64,000 nucleotides of DNA, taken from assembly GCA_028554795.2 (NCBI GenBank), contig CM068831.1, positions 58,961,180-59,025,179 on the forward strand, read 5' to 3'. Made by a program: the position numbers and the translations under genes. The notes beneath the pieces are model-generated. The model saw only the letters and a list, made by a program, of their open reading frames with translations. It was not told the origin of the DNA and ran no database searches. This DNA comes from Sinohyriopsis cumingii (lineage: Eukaryota; Mollusca; Bivalvia; Unionida; Unionidae). Positions 37,870 through 50,703 of this stretch are shown one piece after another; position 1 is the first letter of the stretch; each line of letters begins with the position of its first letter.

Positions 37870-37972
37870 TGACACAAGGTCCTTTCTTACAATATCTGGC
37901 ACAAGGTCATTTCTTACAATATCTGGCTATCTGGCACAAGTTCATTTCTTACAATATCTGGCACACAATTCA
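37870..37972. repeat. about 28-36 bp tandem repeat, four units
   Basis: TTTCTTACAATATCTGGCAC recurs with a CAAGGTC/CAAGTTC lead. Confidence 0.8.
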
Positions 37973-38584
37973 CTTAAATGCAGTACTCTTATGGATGTTA
38001 TGAAATATATTTATCACCATTTATATGGCATATCTAAGCAAGAATCTTCAACAGTGATTTTGCTGATTCTACAATTTCTACATAACGTGGAATTAGACTC
38101 GGCTGAATGGTTTTAAATTGAAAAAATCTTGTAGTACCACAAAACTAATTTTTTTTCACACTGGCATCAATGAAGAACCTTCAACCTTAACAGTTTACAT
38201 TATTTTGTGACCTAGGTATGCTCAGGTATTGCATTCAAAAGCTTTTAATGATTTTGAACATGCAATCTACTAGACATCTGAATTAAACTCAATTTAAACT
38301 GCAGAGGATGAAAGACACTCCTAACAAATTATACTTGATCTATGTTGAATCAGTTGAGCAGAATCTACATGTATTCTAACCTGCATTTAATGATTCACTT
38401 TTGCAAATTATATTACAATGCCAACTGCTAAACAATTTTTTTTCTACAAATTCTATGAAAATCATAAAAGTTAGCAATTTCGTGCTTTAATTATCATTAT
38501 TATTATTATTATCATCTCAATACATGGATTTTCCTTGTACTCAAAATGACACAACTTGGCTTCATTTTAAATACAATCTATTTT

Positions 38585-38776
38585 CACAAGTCCAACTGTG
38601 AACAACATACACTGTAGCCCCTTCTCTGCAATCAAATACTGCACCATCAGACTGGGGTTGTTTGTTGTATTTATTACTCCAAACAAACTGCACAGACCTA
38701 GATCTGCTGGCACATTATATGACAGCAGATCTGGGTCTATGCAGTTTGCAGCTAGAGTTGATTTGTAGGCATATTT
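38585..38776. mobile_element. fold-back MITE-like element, copy 2
   Basis: Contains CAAACTGCACAGACCTAGAT and, after about 25 bp, GCAGATCTGGGTCTATGCAG, forming a hairpin. The outer ends (CACAAGTCCAACTG and CTAGAGTTGATTTGTAGGC) are decayed. Confidence 0.65.
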
Positions 38777-41642
38777 CGTACTTCAACTGTTTCACTTGAC
38801 AGAGAATTGTCTGGCAATATATATGGAGCTTCTTGATGAGATGTGTTAAATATGCTTAGTGGACATTATTCAAGATCAAAAGAAAGTATATGTTGCAATT
38901 TTGCCTTGTTAAAATTTATTTTGACATCATGTAATGAAGATAAGCCTTCCAGTGACAAAAGAACGTTACAACAATCCATGTCAGACAGACACCATACATC
39001 CTTGTCATCCACAGCAAACTTCAGATGACAGTCACTTGCTTTGTAATGACATAATACCAAATGTCTATTCAGCCCAAAATGAAAAATAGAAATCAAATGT
39101 TTCAAACCCAGTCACCTCAGCCATTTATAACCAATGATGAGTGAAGACAAAGGGCAATTTGAACCCTGCTAGGCTTCCTTGGATATGGTTGTTAAATGTG
39201 AAATACCATACACAGTTATGTACAAAAGATGACACTGTAAACATTTCTATAATATGGCCATATGACCTACCAACATTTTAAGGCAAAGAATAAGGAATCC
39301 AAGTCCTGCCCATGCTAATTTACATAACCCTTTTCTAATGCAAACAAAAAGTATGAAAATTTACAGACTTGTTACATGAAGCAGAAAGTAAAATCAAATC
39401 CAACATATTTATGAAGAAAATATTATATTCCCTAAATTTTAGTTCCGATCCTGGGAACATTTCCCCCATGTCGACCTACATAATCTAATATGAGATTACT
39501 CAAACCAAGATGTTGATAGACATCTAGCAGATGATGAAGGAAGGTTGACTGATATGTAGGAAAGGCTGGTAAAGGAAGGATCCAACAACTGGGATTTTAG
39601 GATATTCTATAAAATAAAATAAAATTAAACATTCTAAAATAAATTTTAATTAGCCACTGAACCTTTTATCCATGATATAAATGTCTACATGTTTAAAGGA
39701 TTTTCACTTGTCAATCTGCATCTCCATGCCTTTGAAAGATGGGAATTATCTAATCCTGTCTATCAATACATGATAACGCTAATGCATTTCAGGGAGTCAT
39801 AGGGAGCAACCATTTAATTTCCAGCCAGGCTTGGGCTTTCATTTACCAAAAATCAGGCATCAATATGTTTTATCAAGCCTTCGGTGGGTCAGAAATTTGT
39901 TGTTTTTCTTAAAAACCCATGCCCCCCCACCCCTTAAAACTTTCTAAAAACTTTGATCATTGATTCCTTAAGACAGAGACTTGAAACTTGGGGTTGACTG
40001 TCACATATATATATATACATACAATGACTAATGTATTAATATATATTACTTACCATTTTGAAAACTGATGTGATACCAACTTTAAGTGAGACTGGCTGAG
40101 CTTGCAAGTTTAATTATGATAAAAATAAAGTTTTACCAGCTGTGTTTTTCCTTATTTTGGGAAAAATTGAAAAGATCTATGTGCATGGCCAGCTATTTGC
40201 AGCTTCAAGGCAAGTAAACTACCAACCTCGGATGACGTGGACATGTGTGTTCTGATAGATTACAAAAGTTGTGGAAAAACACCGGTAACGCATAGCATAA
40301 ACACAGATCTATTTAAGATATTGTTTTCGTTATACAAGTGCCAAGTTGTTTTTTATTGTACGGGTTATGGAGAACTATACAATTATGCATAGAAGGTAAC
40401 TTTTGCAAGTTTAAAATATCACGTAGGTCTACAGTAGTAGAAGGGCTTCTAAAGTCTTGCTCTTGAAGCTGAAAGGATTTGAATGTTTAATCTACTGGAA
40501 AAACACCAATAAAAATATGGTCTTGGTCCACAGTATCATTTTCACTGCAGTAATTACTACAAAAGTACTGTTTCTTTCACAGCAGTAATTACTACAGGAT
40601 GTACATTTTCTTTCCTCGAGTGGTATATTTTCCCATTGACAAGTTTTCAACTGGAAGTCTACAATTAAGTCCTAAACATTTTCAGTAGAAGATTTAAATC
40701 CCATTTAATACTGTAATAACTTCCCTTTTAGATGATAGGACAATGAGGCAGGCAATTCCTGAATATAAAGTTTGAAGCTTTTGTGCCTTGTTATTTGTAG
40801 ATTGTTCTGACAGATATCAAAGTATTATTGATATATTTCATACATTTTTATATGTTTAAATCAGTATTAGTCTCAGAAAAAACTATCTGACATATGAGTG
40901 GACAATTTAATCTCTTTGCCATTAATAATCGAAATCCAGAATCCTACTATTTGAAATCTTATAATGATATCTATTATCATCCTCTCTAGCTATGAGTAGA
41001 GAATAAAATTGGACGAGCTTTTTTGCAATGCTCAATATTTCATTATGCAATTTTTTTCAACGATTTTGTTATTTTTAAATGCCCACAGCTCATAAACACC
41101 GAGTAAATAACATGATATGATTAACAAGACGAAACAGTAAATCGATAGGTAGATTAAAGATTCAAATTCTTTTATACAGTAAATGCATAGCTTTCTTTCT
41201 TTGTGTTTTACTGCGCAAAAATATAACTGTGCAATTTATTTGACAGGTGTGTTTGGAAATAAAGGACACTAATCTCCAGTCATCAGCCAATCAATCCATA
41301 ACAGTGTTTATGGTATAAACACCCACAGTTTACATAATTACAGGAAATCATTATATAGTTATTGTCTGGCCAATAATTAAATGCATTAAAATAAGTGTAA
41401 TCAAACTGTTCTCAAAAGTTGGCTTTTCAAAGATCTTTTTGATGTATGTTGCCAATTTTATGGTGACTAGTGATAACTGAAAAGTAAATAGATTTTAAAA
41501 AAAAGTGTCTTCTATTCATTCAGTTATGAGTATTTAAAAAAATGATTACAAAAGGTCTAGCTTTGTTACTGTTGATATAGTTGAAAAGGAAAATAAAGTA
41601 AATATGACAAAGTTTAAACAAATAAATCTAAAATGTATTTGG
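38777..41642. other. non-coding, no recognised feature
   Basis: A minus-strand AAAATG|GTAAGTAATA near 40052 looks like a donor, but the open segment before it is short and unidentifiable. Confidence 0.55.
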
Positions 41643-41935
41643 GTTTTGTTTTGTAGGGTTTAATGCCATTTTCCAGCACACAGTATGCTAATGCAACCTG
41701 TGGAGGAAGAACCATGGGAAGCTACTGGCAAGCTTTCTCACATACCCACATTGGTCTAGCACAGCAAGCTTTCTCACATACCCACATTGGTCTAGCATAG
41801 CGAGCTTTCTCACATACCCACATTGGTCTAGCTCAGCAAGCTTCTCACATACCCACATTGGTCCAGACCTGAACTTGTGCAAAGGTGAGATGTGTGAGTG
41901 ATCAAAAAGCACGTTACCCATGACCACTTAGCAAC
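41643..41935 (-). mobile_element. SINE family 1 copy with an internal 30-40 bp tandem expansion
   Basis: The tail (GGTTTAATGCCATTTTCCAG) and the core are present. The segment GCAAGCTTTCTCACATACCC is then repeated about four times (41729-41870), each unit ending ACATTGGTCTAGC. The head end is degraded. See the findings. Confidence 0.75.
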
Positions 41936-42049
41936 ATAATTACCCAAATCTAAAAGGTGGACAAAGAAATATCTCTCTCTGTGAAACCAACATAAAGTAA
42001 TTTCCAGAAAACATTCCATATTTTAATTTACCTTTTTTTTTAACCTTTG

Positions 42050-42457
42050 TTCTTATATTGTCACATTTGAGGGCAAACTAATACCTCCTAAACCCAAGTT
42101 ACATTTTCCACTAAGTTTGCACTGGGGCAAGCAGACTTTTATAAAACAATTAAACCTCAGAAAATAAAGATAAAAGATGATCAGGGACAATTTTAGACTG
42201 AACTGAGTGCACCCTAAGCTGGCATACTCAAAAGTGTGCACTTGCTGCCAAAGAAGTACAAGACAAATAATTTTATTAGCTGACAGAAGTGACAAACTGA
42301 TTTCAATTACATGTAGCTTGGGCACTTGTCAAGAACACAAGGTTCAGATGATCATGGACAGAAAATGGAAATAAATGAGGGAATCATCAGCAAAATAACT
42401 TCCAATTATTTACAAAGGTAGCTGGGAGGAAAAAATTACTCATTGCCCAAATAAATT
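42050..42457. repeat. diverged interspersed repeat, copy 1
   Basis: Landmarks CCTCAGAAAATAAAGATAAA, AAGCTGGCATACTCAA and TATTAGCTGACAGAAGTGAC occur in the same order as at 47020-47467. Both copies abut a family 1 SINE. Confidence 0.5.
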
Positions 42458-42679
42458 CAAGTTGTTTGTTGTATGGTTTAACGCCATTTTTCAGCACAAG
42501 ATAGGCTATACATGGCGGCAAGAACCCGGGAAAAAACCACCAACCCACAAGAAGATACTGGCAAGCTTTCTCACTATCCAAACTGGCCAAGCCACATACT
42601 CAAACCCACGCAGACAGAGGTGAGATGGCGGTCATCCGTAACGGTGAATGCTTTAGACCACTAGGCTACTCGGGGCCCC
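42458..42679 (-). mobile_element. SINE family 1 copy with partial target-site duplication
   Basis: The head (GGCCCCGAGTAGCC on the minus strand) and tail are intact; the core lost part of the TTCCTCCACCATTAA block. AATAAATT flanks both sides (42450-42457 and 42680-42687). Confidence 0.82.
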
Positions 42680-43384
42680 AATAAATTAAGAGGGAAACCA
42701 TTCCTCAAGCATGAAGAATTCAAAACCCAGAATGGATCGGCCATAGCACCAGAGTCAAGTTATGACCTGTTTGAATTTTCTTGAATAAACAAATGACAGA
42801 TAATGATATCTGCAACCACCACCCCCACCATTTTTTTATATATAAAATGACTCCACTTTTTGACCCAGGACAAGGTTGATCTAATGGGATATATTAGTCT
42901 GTATTGCTTTGAAGAACCTGGCTAATGGTTGCATATTTAAGGTATTTATGCAAAGAGAGTACTAGCTGTGTAAGCTGATAGCTGAAGCCTGAAACCAGCA
43001 GGTGGTGATTAAGCCATAAATTAAACCTGTTTATTACCGCACTTGTATACTGCTAGATGTTCTTTTCTTACCTGAATATTGAAAACAATTAAATTGTAAT
43101 GATGGAATCAAATGTGATAAATTACGTAACAAAACCGACTTTAAAGTTATCTGTTGTGAGCCAACGAATCCATTACATTATTCATTACAGTGAATCCATC
43201 AAAGTTCTTTAGATAACCTATGTACACACACATTAAAGTCTATAACATAAAGACAAGCGTGTTTGAAAGGCACACCATTGAAATAATTACTATTCTATTA
43301 TAAAACAACTTGCTGTGAATGTTGATCAATAAAGGGATGCCACATTTGGACTTAACACTGATCAAACCATTGTAAGCCCTGATC
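42680..43384. other. non-coding, no recognised feature
   Basis: Nothing supported between the SINE and the higher-order array. Confidence 0.55.
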
Positions 43385-43650
43385 CAACTACCAGCTCTGA
43401 TTCAGCTACCATACACTGATCCAATTACCATACACACAGATCCAATTACCATACATGCTGATCCAATTACCATCAGCACAGATCAAACTACCATAAGCCC
43501 TGATCAACTATCATAAGCTCTGATTCAGCTACCATATACTGACCCAATTACCATACACACAGATCCAATTACCATACATGCTGATCCAATTACCATCAGC
43601 ACAGATCAAACTACCATAAGCCCTGATCAACTATCATAAGCTTTGATTGT
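43385..43650. repeat. higher-order tandem repeat: ~20 bp monomers in a 123 bp unit
   Basis: Monomers such as GATCCAATTACCATACACAC and GATCAAACTACCATAAGCCC follow in a fixed order. The ordered block starts at 43394 and again at 43517, nearly identical. Confidence 0.87.
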
Positions 43651-44050
43651 AAGTTAGATGTCAGATTTGTACCATTTTCATTCATGACCAATAGACATCA
43701 TACAACATTTTCCATTGAAAATTCCATGTCTATAAAACTTTCCATTTTGAAGATTCTCAAGATGGCCGCCAATGTAATAACCATACTGGATTTCAGATCA
43801 GTACTGTTTTCATTTTTATTTATGATCATAAGAAACCTTTTGGTGACAACTTCTTGTTGATATGTACGACGACCACGTTACACCTCACAGGAGAAGCAAT
43901 TATGTTGTCAAAAATGTCACTGTGATGATCATAGTGGATGTTTAAGTGAACCCATTTTAAGTTAAAAACCAACTAGGCATCACAGGAAGTCTTCTGGTGA
44001 GATCCCCATGTCAGTATGACTTTTGCATTCTGCTGAAGCAGTGCCTCACC
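43640..44050 (+). repeat. satellite-bearing repeat, copy 3 (core only)
   Basis: Three diverged units with GTACCATTTTCATTCATGAC, TTCTCAAGATGGCCGCC, CATACTGGATTTCAGATC and GGCATCACAGGAAGTCTTCT. It directly follows the 123 bp higher-order array. Confidence 0.6.
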
Positions 44051-44504
44051 ACTAAAAAATATACACATGTTGCTCTAGGATAAAACCAAACAAAACCAAT
44101 ATATGTACCATCTATCTCTTGTACACAATACATCCTGGTATCAGCAATTTGTTTTTTATGAGGGATGACACTCTCCAATGACTGCGCTGATGTTGTGAAG
44201 TTTGACAGCAGACAAAAATTGGTTCAGACTGTGTGGGCAGCCCAAATCACATTTCTGACAAGTTCATTGTGACCAAATTCACAATCTGGCCAATACCTTC
44301 ATCTGATTAAGCCTAGTCATAAATGTCTATTTCCTGTATCACGCATCAAAAAGTTGGACCACCAGGTAGTCTTATGGACTTGATGTAAAAATTTCTGCAA
44401 ATAACTTCAGCTCAAAACTTAAATGTCAGAAAAAAAATGGAGTCATCAGGATTTTACAATGCTTGGTTGGGTACAGGAAACACAAAGTTTGTGCTACTTA
44501 TCAG

Positions 44505-44745
44505 AAACCTACCATATATCACTTCTGTACTTGGCCTTAGTTTATCAGCAAGCACGATCATCTTTTCTGTACCTGACCTTAGCTTATCTGCAAGCAAGAT
44601 TATCTTCTCTGTACTTGGCCTTAGCCTATCTGCAAGCAAGTTTATCTTCTTTCTCTATACATGTACTGTGCCTTAGCTGATCAGAAAACTAGATCCCCTT
44701 TGTACTTGGCCTTTGCTTATCGGAAAACTAGATCCACTTCTTTGT
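44505..44745. repeat. about 41 bp tandem array, five to six units
   Basis: CTGTACTTGGCCTTAGCCTA and TCTGCAAGCAAGATTATCTT recur; the last units carry TCGGAAAACTAGATCC instead. Confidence 0.85.
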
Positions 44746-45064
44746 CCTGCCATGGTAAAAGCACTGTCCATCTGCCTACATTTGTAATTTGTGTAGGATG
44801 TCTGATCAAGTATTTCTTAAAAGAAGGCATATGTTTTTGGTGTAGTAAACTAATTTGAAAACAATGACTGCTGAAATAGATTGCTTACATTCTCACTATC
44901 ACTTGTGACTCTAGTGGAGCCAAGGAGAGTGAGAAGAAACTGGTTTTAAAACAATAGTAAATAAAATGTTTACAAACATCACGTGTATTTATCACTGAAA
45001 TGAGTGCAATATTTTGTTATTGTAAAACAAATTCTAATCCTAATTTCTTTTCTGAGTGGTTTGA

Positions 45065-45275
45065 ATGATGTGACAAACTACTGTTACTGATGTGACAAGC
45101 ACAGTACTGTTACTGATGTGACAAACACTGTTTCTGTCACTGATGTGACAGATCCAATACTGTTACTGATGTGACAAACACTGTTTCTGTCACTGATGTG
45201 ACACATACAATACTGTTACTGATGTGACAAACACTATTTCTGTCACTGATGTGACAGATACAATACTGTTACTAT
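45065..45275. repeat. 53 bp tandem array (two ~26 bp half-units), about four copies
   Basis: ACTGTTACTGATGTGACAAA alternates with CTGTCACTGATGTGACAGAT. Confidence 0.88.
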
Positions 45276-47019
45276 CAAAACTATGTACATGTATATGAAT
45301 ACTAAAGAGATCTAGACAAAAAATTTATAACTTTCACTCAATGGCTTGCAGCTACCTGCATTTTTAAAATCTGATGGGATATTTAGTGAACAATACAAAA
45401 CACAATCTTACAATAAAGGACTGACCCTTCATAAAAATTCTGAAATGCTGTCATGATTTTTTCGATAGAGGGAAGTGACCTCATGACACCGAAACAAAAC
45501 AGAGTACAAAAGAAGGGGGAGTGGGAAATTGTCACACTTCCTTATTTAACACTTAATACAAGATGCCCCTTTTGGCTGAACAAGCATTAATCTGCTGCCT
45601 TTTTCTGAGTTTAATCTGTTCTTTATCTCTGTGTGAATAGTGCATAGAAAAGTCTGCAATCAAAATGGGCATAGGCAGAGCAAGTTTAGCCAGCTTCAAC
45701 AAGTTAGGAAACTATTCCTCATGACTATTTTGTAGAATTTTCCAAAGTTCACAATTACTGACTCATAGATGTATCTGTTCCAAAATGCACATCATCTGGT
45801 GACTGTGTGTTGTGTAATAATTTATATCCTAAAACTCGAACAGCTCATTTCCGAGATAAAAGGGTTGTTTCTCCTACCACTTTTACTAACAATACACAAC
45901 ATACCTTCTATCTTGGTGTTGCATTGTAACTATTCATATTGTAACAGCCAAAATTTTCTGAAACTCTGAATATAATTTTGGTTTCTTTGGCAATTCATTT
46001 GCCAATCTGGCAATTGGCAATTAACAATATTTGGAGTTATCATCTTCCATTTGGTGAGAATCTCCATTTCATTCTTTACTTTCTTCATTTTGCCATTCAC
46101 TTTGCATACTGGAACAAACTGCTTAAAAGAATCAGTAATTTTCTGGCCAGCCATGCTTGGATATCATCACACCTTTCAGAACTGACAATGCATGCACAAA
46201 TTAGAGATAAGAGTAATAACTGCTGAATCCCTCTAGTACACATTTATCTGTTATAAATAATTAGCACAAGTTCCAAGCATCCTTTTGAAACGACCTATAG
46301 CTACATACCTTTTAATGAACTTAGATATTTTGATCAAATAAGTATCCATACTTTTATTTTATTTTTATACTCTTATTTATTCATTTATTTTAATTAGTTA
46401 AATAAAAAGTCTATACTGTGCATGGTGTATTTTTATATGCAACTGAACTAATTTGCCAGAGTTTTCATGCATAAATGCTTTTCAAGCGTGCAAATTTGTA
46501 AAAATTTGTGCATTATTTAATTGTAAACTCACTCTCTGTCAGCATCACTGATGTTATTCATGCCTTTCAGAATGTGCCAAACGGTTCACTTCGTCGCCAA
46601 CACTAATTCAAGGTGTTTTTCAATGATTTGGCTAAATTTCAGTAAGTGTTCAACAAATACCCAATACTACCATTTTAAATATTAACAAAAATTCTGGACA
46701 TCATACTTACAGCATAGTTCACACTGATCGAATGCACCGTCATAAAACATAGACTTTGCTTACAGTAGGAGCAACACACTGACAAATGTGGACTAAATAC
46801 TTGAAATTAATATGCTTTGGGCAATTTATTCCATTGAAACTTTATGTATGCAATTTAGGAAAGCATTTTGCATATAATATGCACATATGCTGCATTATCT
46901 GCAGCTCTACTAATAACATTATTATCGTGTAACCTTTAAATATATAAAGAACTCAAGTTATAAGTTAATTACAAGCAGAAATGATATCAAAGGTTTCCAG
47001 GTTAATAAATTCATCTCCA
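45276..47019. other. non-coding, no recognised feature
   Basis: AT-rich; only short family-less open frames. Confidence 0.6.
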
Positions 47020-47467
47020 AAAACAATTATGTTTTATTTTCTGTCAGAATAAAGTTGCCTCCAGGGCACATGAAAAGACCCTCAGAAAATTAAAATAAAA
47101 GATTGTTACAGATGATTTAAGATTGTTTGAATCTAGTATATCCCAAGCTGGCTTAATCAATCAACTAAATTCACTGCAAAAAATGTGCAAGATGCTCAAT
47201 TCTATTGGCTGATGAAAATGTCATACTGATTTTGATTAGTCTTGGCACCAATCGCAAACATACAGTCGATGATAATAGCTAGAAAGCTCACAGAAGAGAA
47301 CATTAATTCTTTAGCAAAGCACTGCTTTATTTCAAAAGTAACATACTGGGAGTAAAAATAATTTTGACTCAAATGTCAAAAATAAATTCAACAGGTGAAC
47401 TGTCACTCAAGTATGAGGAGCTAAAATCCCTGATCTGAAGACTTGTAGGAATGGCGTATGCTGATAA
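47020..47467. repeat. diverged interspersed repeat, copy 2
   Basis: CCTCAGAAAATTAAAATAAA, AAGCTGGCTTAATCAA and TATTGGCTGATGAAAATGTC parallel copy 1 at 42050. Confidence 0.5.
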
Positions 47468-47716
47468 ATTGTTGTTGTTGATGGATTTAACGCCATTTTT
47501 CAGCACAAGATAGGCTATCATGGCAGCCATTATCAATGGTGGAGGAAGAACCCAGAAAAACCTAGGAAAGAACCACTGACCCACAAGCAGCTATTGGCAA
47601 GCTTTCTCACATACCCACACTGGCTGAGCCCGAGACTCGAACCCAAGCAGACAAAGGTGAGACGGCAGTGATCTGTAACGGTGAGCACTTTAGACCACTC
47701 AGCCACGCAGGGCCCC
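47468..47716 (-). mobile_element. SINE family 1 copy, full length, with 11 bp target-site duplication
   Basis: All landmarks are present. TATGCTGATAA (47457-47467) and TATACTGATAA (47717-47727) flank it with one mismatch. Confidence 0.85.
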
Positions 47717-48710
47717 TATACTGATAAGTGTTTGAATAAATAAGAAACAAGTTTTTTCCAAAATAACCCAACTTTACGACTTGGTTTCCATTCCTGTAAT
47801 AAACACCATTTGTTGACTGTTTTCTATCTGTACAAATTATTAACATATTTGTTGGAATTTTCAATTCAAGTCAAAAAGTTATCATGGTTTTAATACAAAG
47901 TTTTAAAATGGTCTGTAAGAAATAAAATTATGATAACCCTATTGTCAACCAAAACTAAAGATTATGAAATAATAAAGTCAATGCAGTAATGAAACTACAT
48001 GATGTTTTCTTATCCTTATCCTTCCATATGTATGTATTTCTGGAGTTACCTAGGGTAACACAAGCTCATTAACTGATGACATGTAGCAAACAGATTCAAT
48101 TATCAGTGAACCAGTCATGTTATGGTTGCTGCTTATCCTGATCTTCCCCAGGGCAAGGACCACACCAGACTAGACCAGATAAGTCCATCTCTACTCTTGA
48201 TTATCATCAACAGGTGGGTTATTTATCAATGTAGATTTCCAAAAAGAAAGGAGTTTGGGGGTTGTTTTTTTTGCTTGTAATAGAAAAAAGACCTATCTTC
48301 ATATCATTCAAGACAAGATGGCTTCATGAAAGGCAGACTGACAAAAAAAATCACATAAAACACACAACTTGGTAAGAAAATAATGTATATAAATACGAGT
48401 TATTCATGAATGTTATCAATGGACACAACTCAACAAAAAAAAAAGTACACAACTTACCACTATGTTTATACAAATTTTCATTATTTATAAAATTTTGAAA
48501 GCAAATAAATCCCAAACATATTTTTTTATTTCTGAAAGTTAACTATCACTATACTTTCTAAAATATGGTCAGAGAAAGTTGAAGTACTTTAATACAGTAT
48601 CTATGGTATGCTACCGAATCTCCAGTATGCATATTTTGTGTTTCTATTTCCATCCAACACAAAGTGTCCATGTAGACCCATTTTAGGATAAATGTTTGCC
48701 CATATAATTA
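47717..48710. other. non-coding, no recognised feature
   Basis: AT-rich; nothing supported. Confidence 0.6.
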
Positions 48711-48765
48711 AGTTTAACAAGCTTCATTTGCTACAATTAAGTTTAACAAGCTTCATTTGCTACTG
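48711..48765. repeat. 28 bp direct duplication
   Basis: AATTAAGTTTAACAAGCTTC plus ATTTGCTAC occurs twice in a row. Confidence 0.85.
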
Positions 48766-48938
48766 TGCCCTTCAAGTGTTACCTACTAATCACAATGGGA
48801 CAACAACTATCCTGCTTATCTAGTGTTTTTACTTGTTTGGTTACTGTTAATTTTTTCCTCCATAGTAAATGAGCAGTGCTATCCTAGCATACCTAAGAAT
48901 CTTGGTTCCTGACTTGGTATTTAGATATCTTACACAAT

Positions 48939-49145
48939 ACACTCACTTATTAGTAGTCGAGCCCAACTGCAAACAAGAGAGACCCTGATCTGCCATGGCA
49001 TAATGCACATGCAGATCAGGGTATATGCTGTTTGTGCTACTGATAATTCACAACAAACTGCATAGACCCAAATCTGCTTGATCATTATGCGATGGCATAT
49101 CTGTCTACGCAATTGTAACTGGACTCTACTTATAAGCAAGAGCAT
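48939..49145. mobile_element. fold-back MITE-like element, copy 3
   Basis: Outer arms GTCGAGCCCAACTGCAAAC and GCAATTGTAACTGGACTC; inner hairpins around AGACCCTGATCTGCC/GCAGATCAGGG and CATAGACCCAAATCTGC. Same two-hairpin layout as copies 1 and 6. Confidence 0.7.
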
Positions 49146-49329
49146 GTCATAAGTGCAGACCATTTATAAATGCAGGAACCTAAATGAAAAAAATTTAGTC
49201 AGTGCAAAGACTGTAAATCATGGAAGAAATGCAGAAAACAAAGAAAAAAAACCTGACAACTACATTAATTTACAAATTTTTGCATACAATTTGTAAATAT
49301 TAAACATCATTTCAACCTTGGAAAATATG

Positions 49330-49581
49330 TTGTTGTTTTGGGTTTAGCACCTTTTCTCAGCACAAGATATGCTATAAATAGCAGCTAGTACAACTGGTGA
49401 AGACCCCCCCCCCCAAAAAAAAAAAACACAGAAAGAACCACCAACTCACAGGAAAATACTGGCAGGCTTTCTCACATACCCACACTGGCCAAGCCTAAGA
49501 CTCAAACCCACATGGACAGAGGTGAGATGGCAGTGACTGGTAATGGTCAGCACTTGAGACAACTCTGCAATCCAGCGCCCC
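49330..49581 (-). mobile_element. SINE family 1 copy, followed by a 69 bp tandem array
   Basis: Tail GGTTTAGCACCTTTTCTCAG, core and box-B region are readable; the head is decayed (CAGCGCCCC). A C-run followed by an A-run sits in the middle. The 69 bp array begins at its head end. Confidence 0.78.
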
Positions 49582-49936
49582 TCTGGCAAAATTTAATAGT
49601 GTGGGTGCAAACTTTGAGAGGAACTCTGTACATATCAACCTCCCAACACATCTAAATTTAAAAGTGTAGGTGAGAACTTTGTCTGAAATGAACTCCTTAC
49701 ATATCAACCTCCCAACACATCTAAATTTAAAAGTGTGGGTGAGAACTTTGTCTGAGATGAACTCCTTACATATCAACCTCCCAACACATCTAAATTTGAA
49801 AGTGTGGGTGAGAACTTTGTCTGAGATGAACTCCTTATATATCAACCTCCCAACACATCTAAATTTAAAAGTGTGGGTGAGAACTTTGTCTGAGATGAAC
49901 TCCTTACATATCAACCTCCCAACACATCTAAATTTG
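49582..49936. repeat. 69 bp tandem array, five copies
   Basis: AACCTCCCAACACATCTAAA recurs every 69 bp (49637, 49706, 49775 and on) with GTGTGGGTGAGAACTTTGTC. It adjoins the head of the SINE at 49330. Confidence 0.92.
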
Positions 49937-50703
49937 CAGAAGTAACTACTTCATATTAAATTTTGACAGGGTAAGCGATAGAAAAAAAAAAGCAAAATAT
50001 TGGGTAACTTTATTAAATATTTTCATTTTAAAATGAAAATTGTTTAAAAGTACCTTCAACAGGAAAATGATTTATTCAATAAACAAAAATCAATGGAGAT
50101 AATTTCCAAAACAATACAGTGAGAGAAATGTTCTAAATATAGGAGGAATTTAAAAAAGAAATGAAAGCACAACTTGAATTATGTACATCTGGCTGATTTT
50201 TGTACATGCTTATCTAGAATTAAAATAATTATGTGCCCCTGTATTGAACAATTTCCTTTCTTCTGTAACCAATTGGCTACAAATACAAAAAATGAGAAAT
50301 TCTGATAGGATGTGCAATTTCAAAAATATTTTGTGTCCTATGTGATATCAGTCAAGTACGAATATAATTTACCATGCAATATTTTACTGCTAATGCTCCA
50401 GGCTACAAATATAAATGTACAATTCCAACTGTACATTAGTAATTTCATAAATGTGCAATGCCAAGAATGTCACAATTTACATTTTACAGACAGTGATGAA
50501 TGAACAGACATGTGGGAAAGATAATGTCAGTCATGAGTAAGGTATATGCATTAAGACTTGTCTAAAGACTAAAGGTGTAACACATCTAAAATATTATGAT
50601 TTAGGCAAAGACACAGTCTGCCATAATAAAAAAATATCCGTCAAAACTGCATGAGATGTTTGAGTGATTCTAAGTTCTTGAAGAAAGACATACTGACCAC
50701 TCT
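49937..50703. other. non-coding, no recognised feature
   Basis: AT-rich; nothing supported. Confidence 0.6.

Noticed and set aside
40020..40110. Possible minus-strand exon ending AAAATG|GTAAGTAATA
   Set aside because: The acceptor is poor and the 18-residue peptide matches nothing I know; could not be linked to the RASSF exons.
43065..43095. CAG|GTAAGAAA on the minus strand as a donor
   Set aside because: No open coding segment precedes it.
49495..49945. Open frames with 23-residue repeats on both strands
   Set aside because: Product of the 69 bp array (69 is divisible by three).
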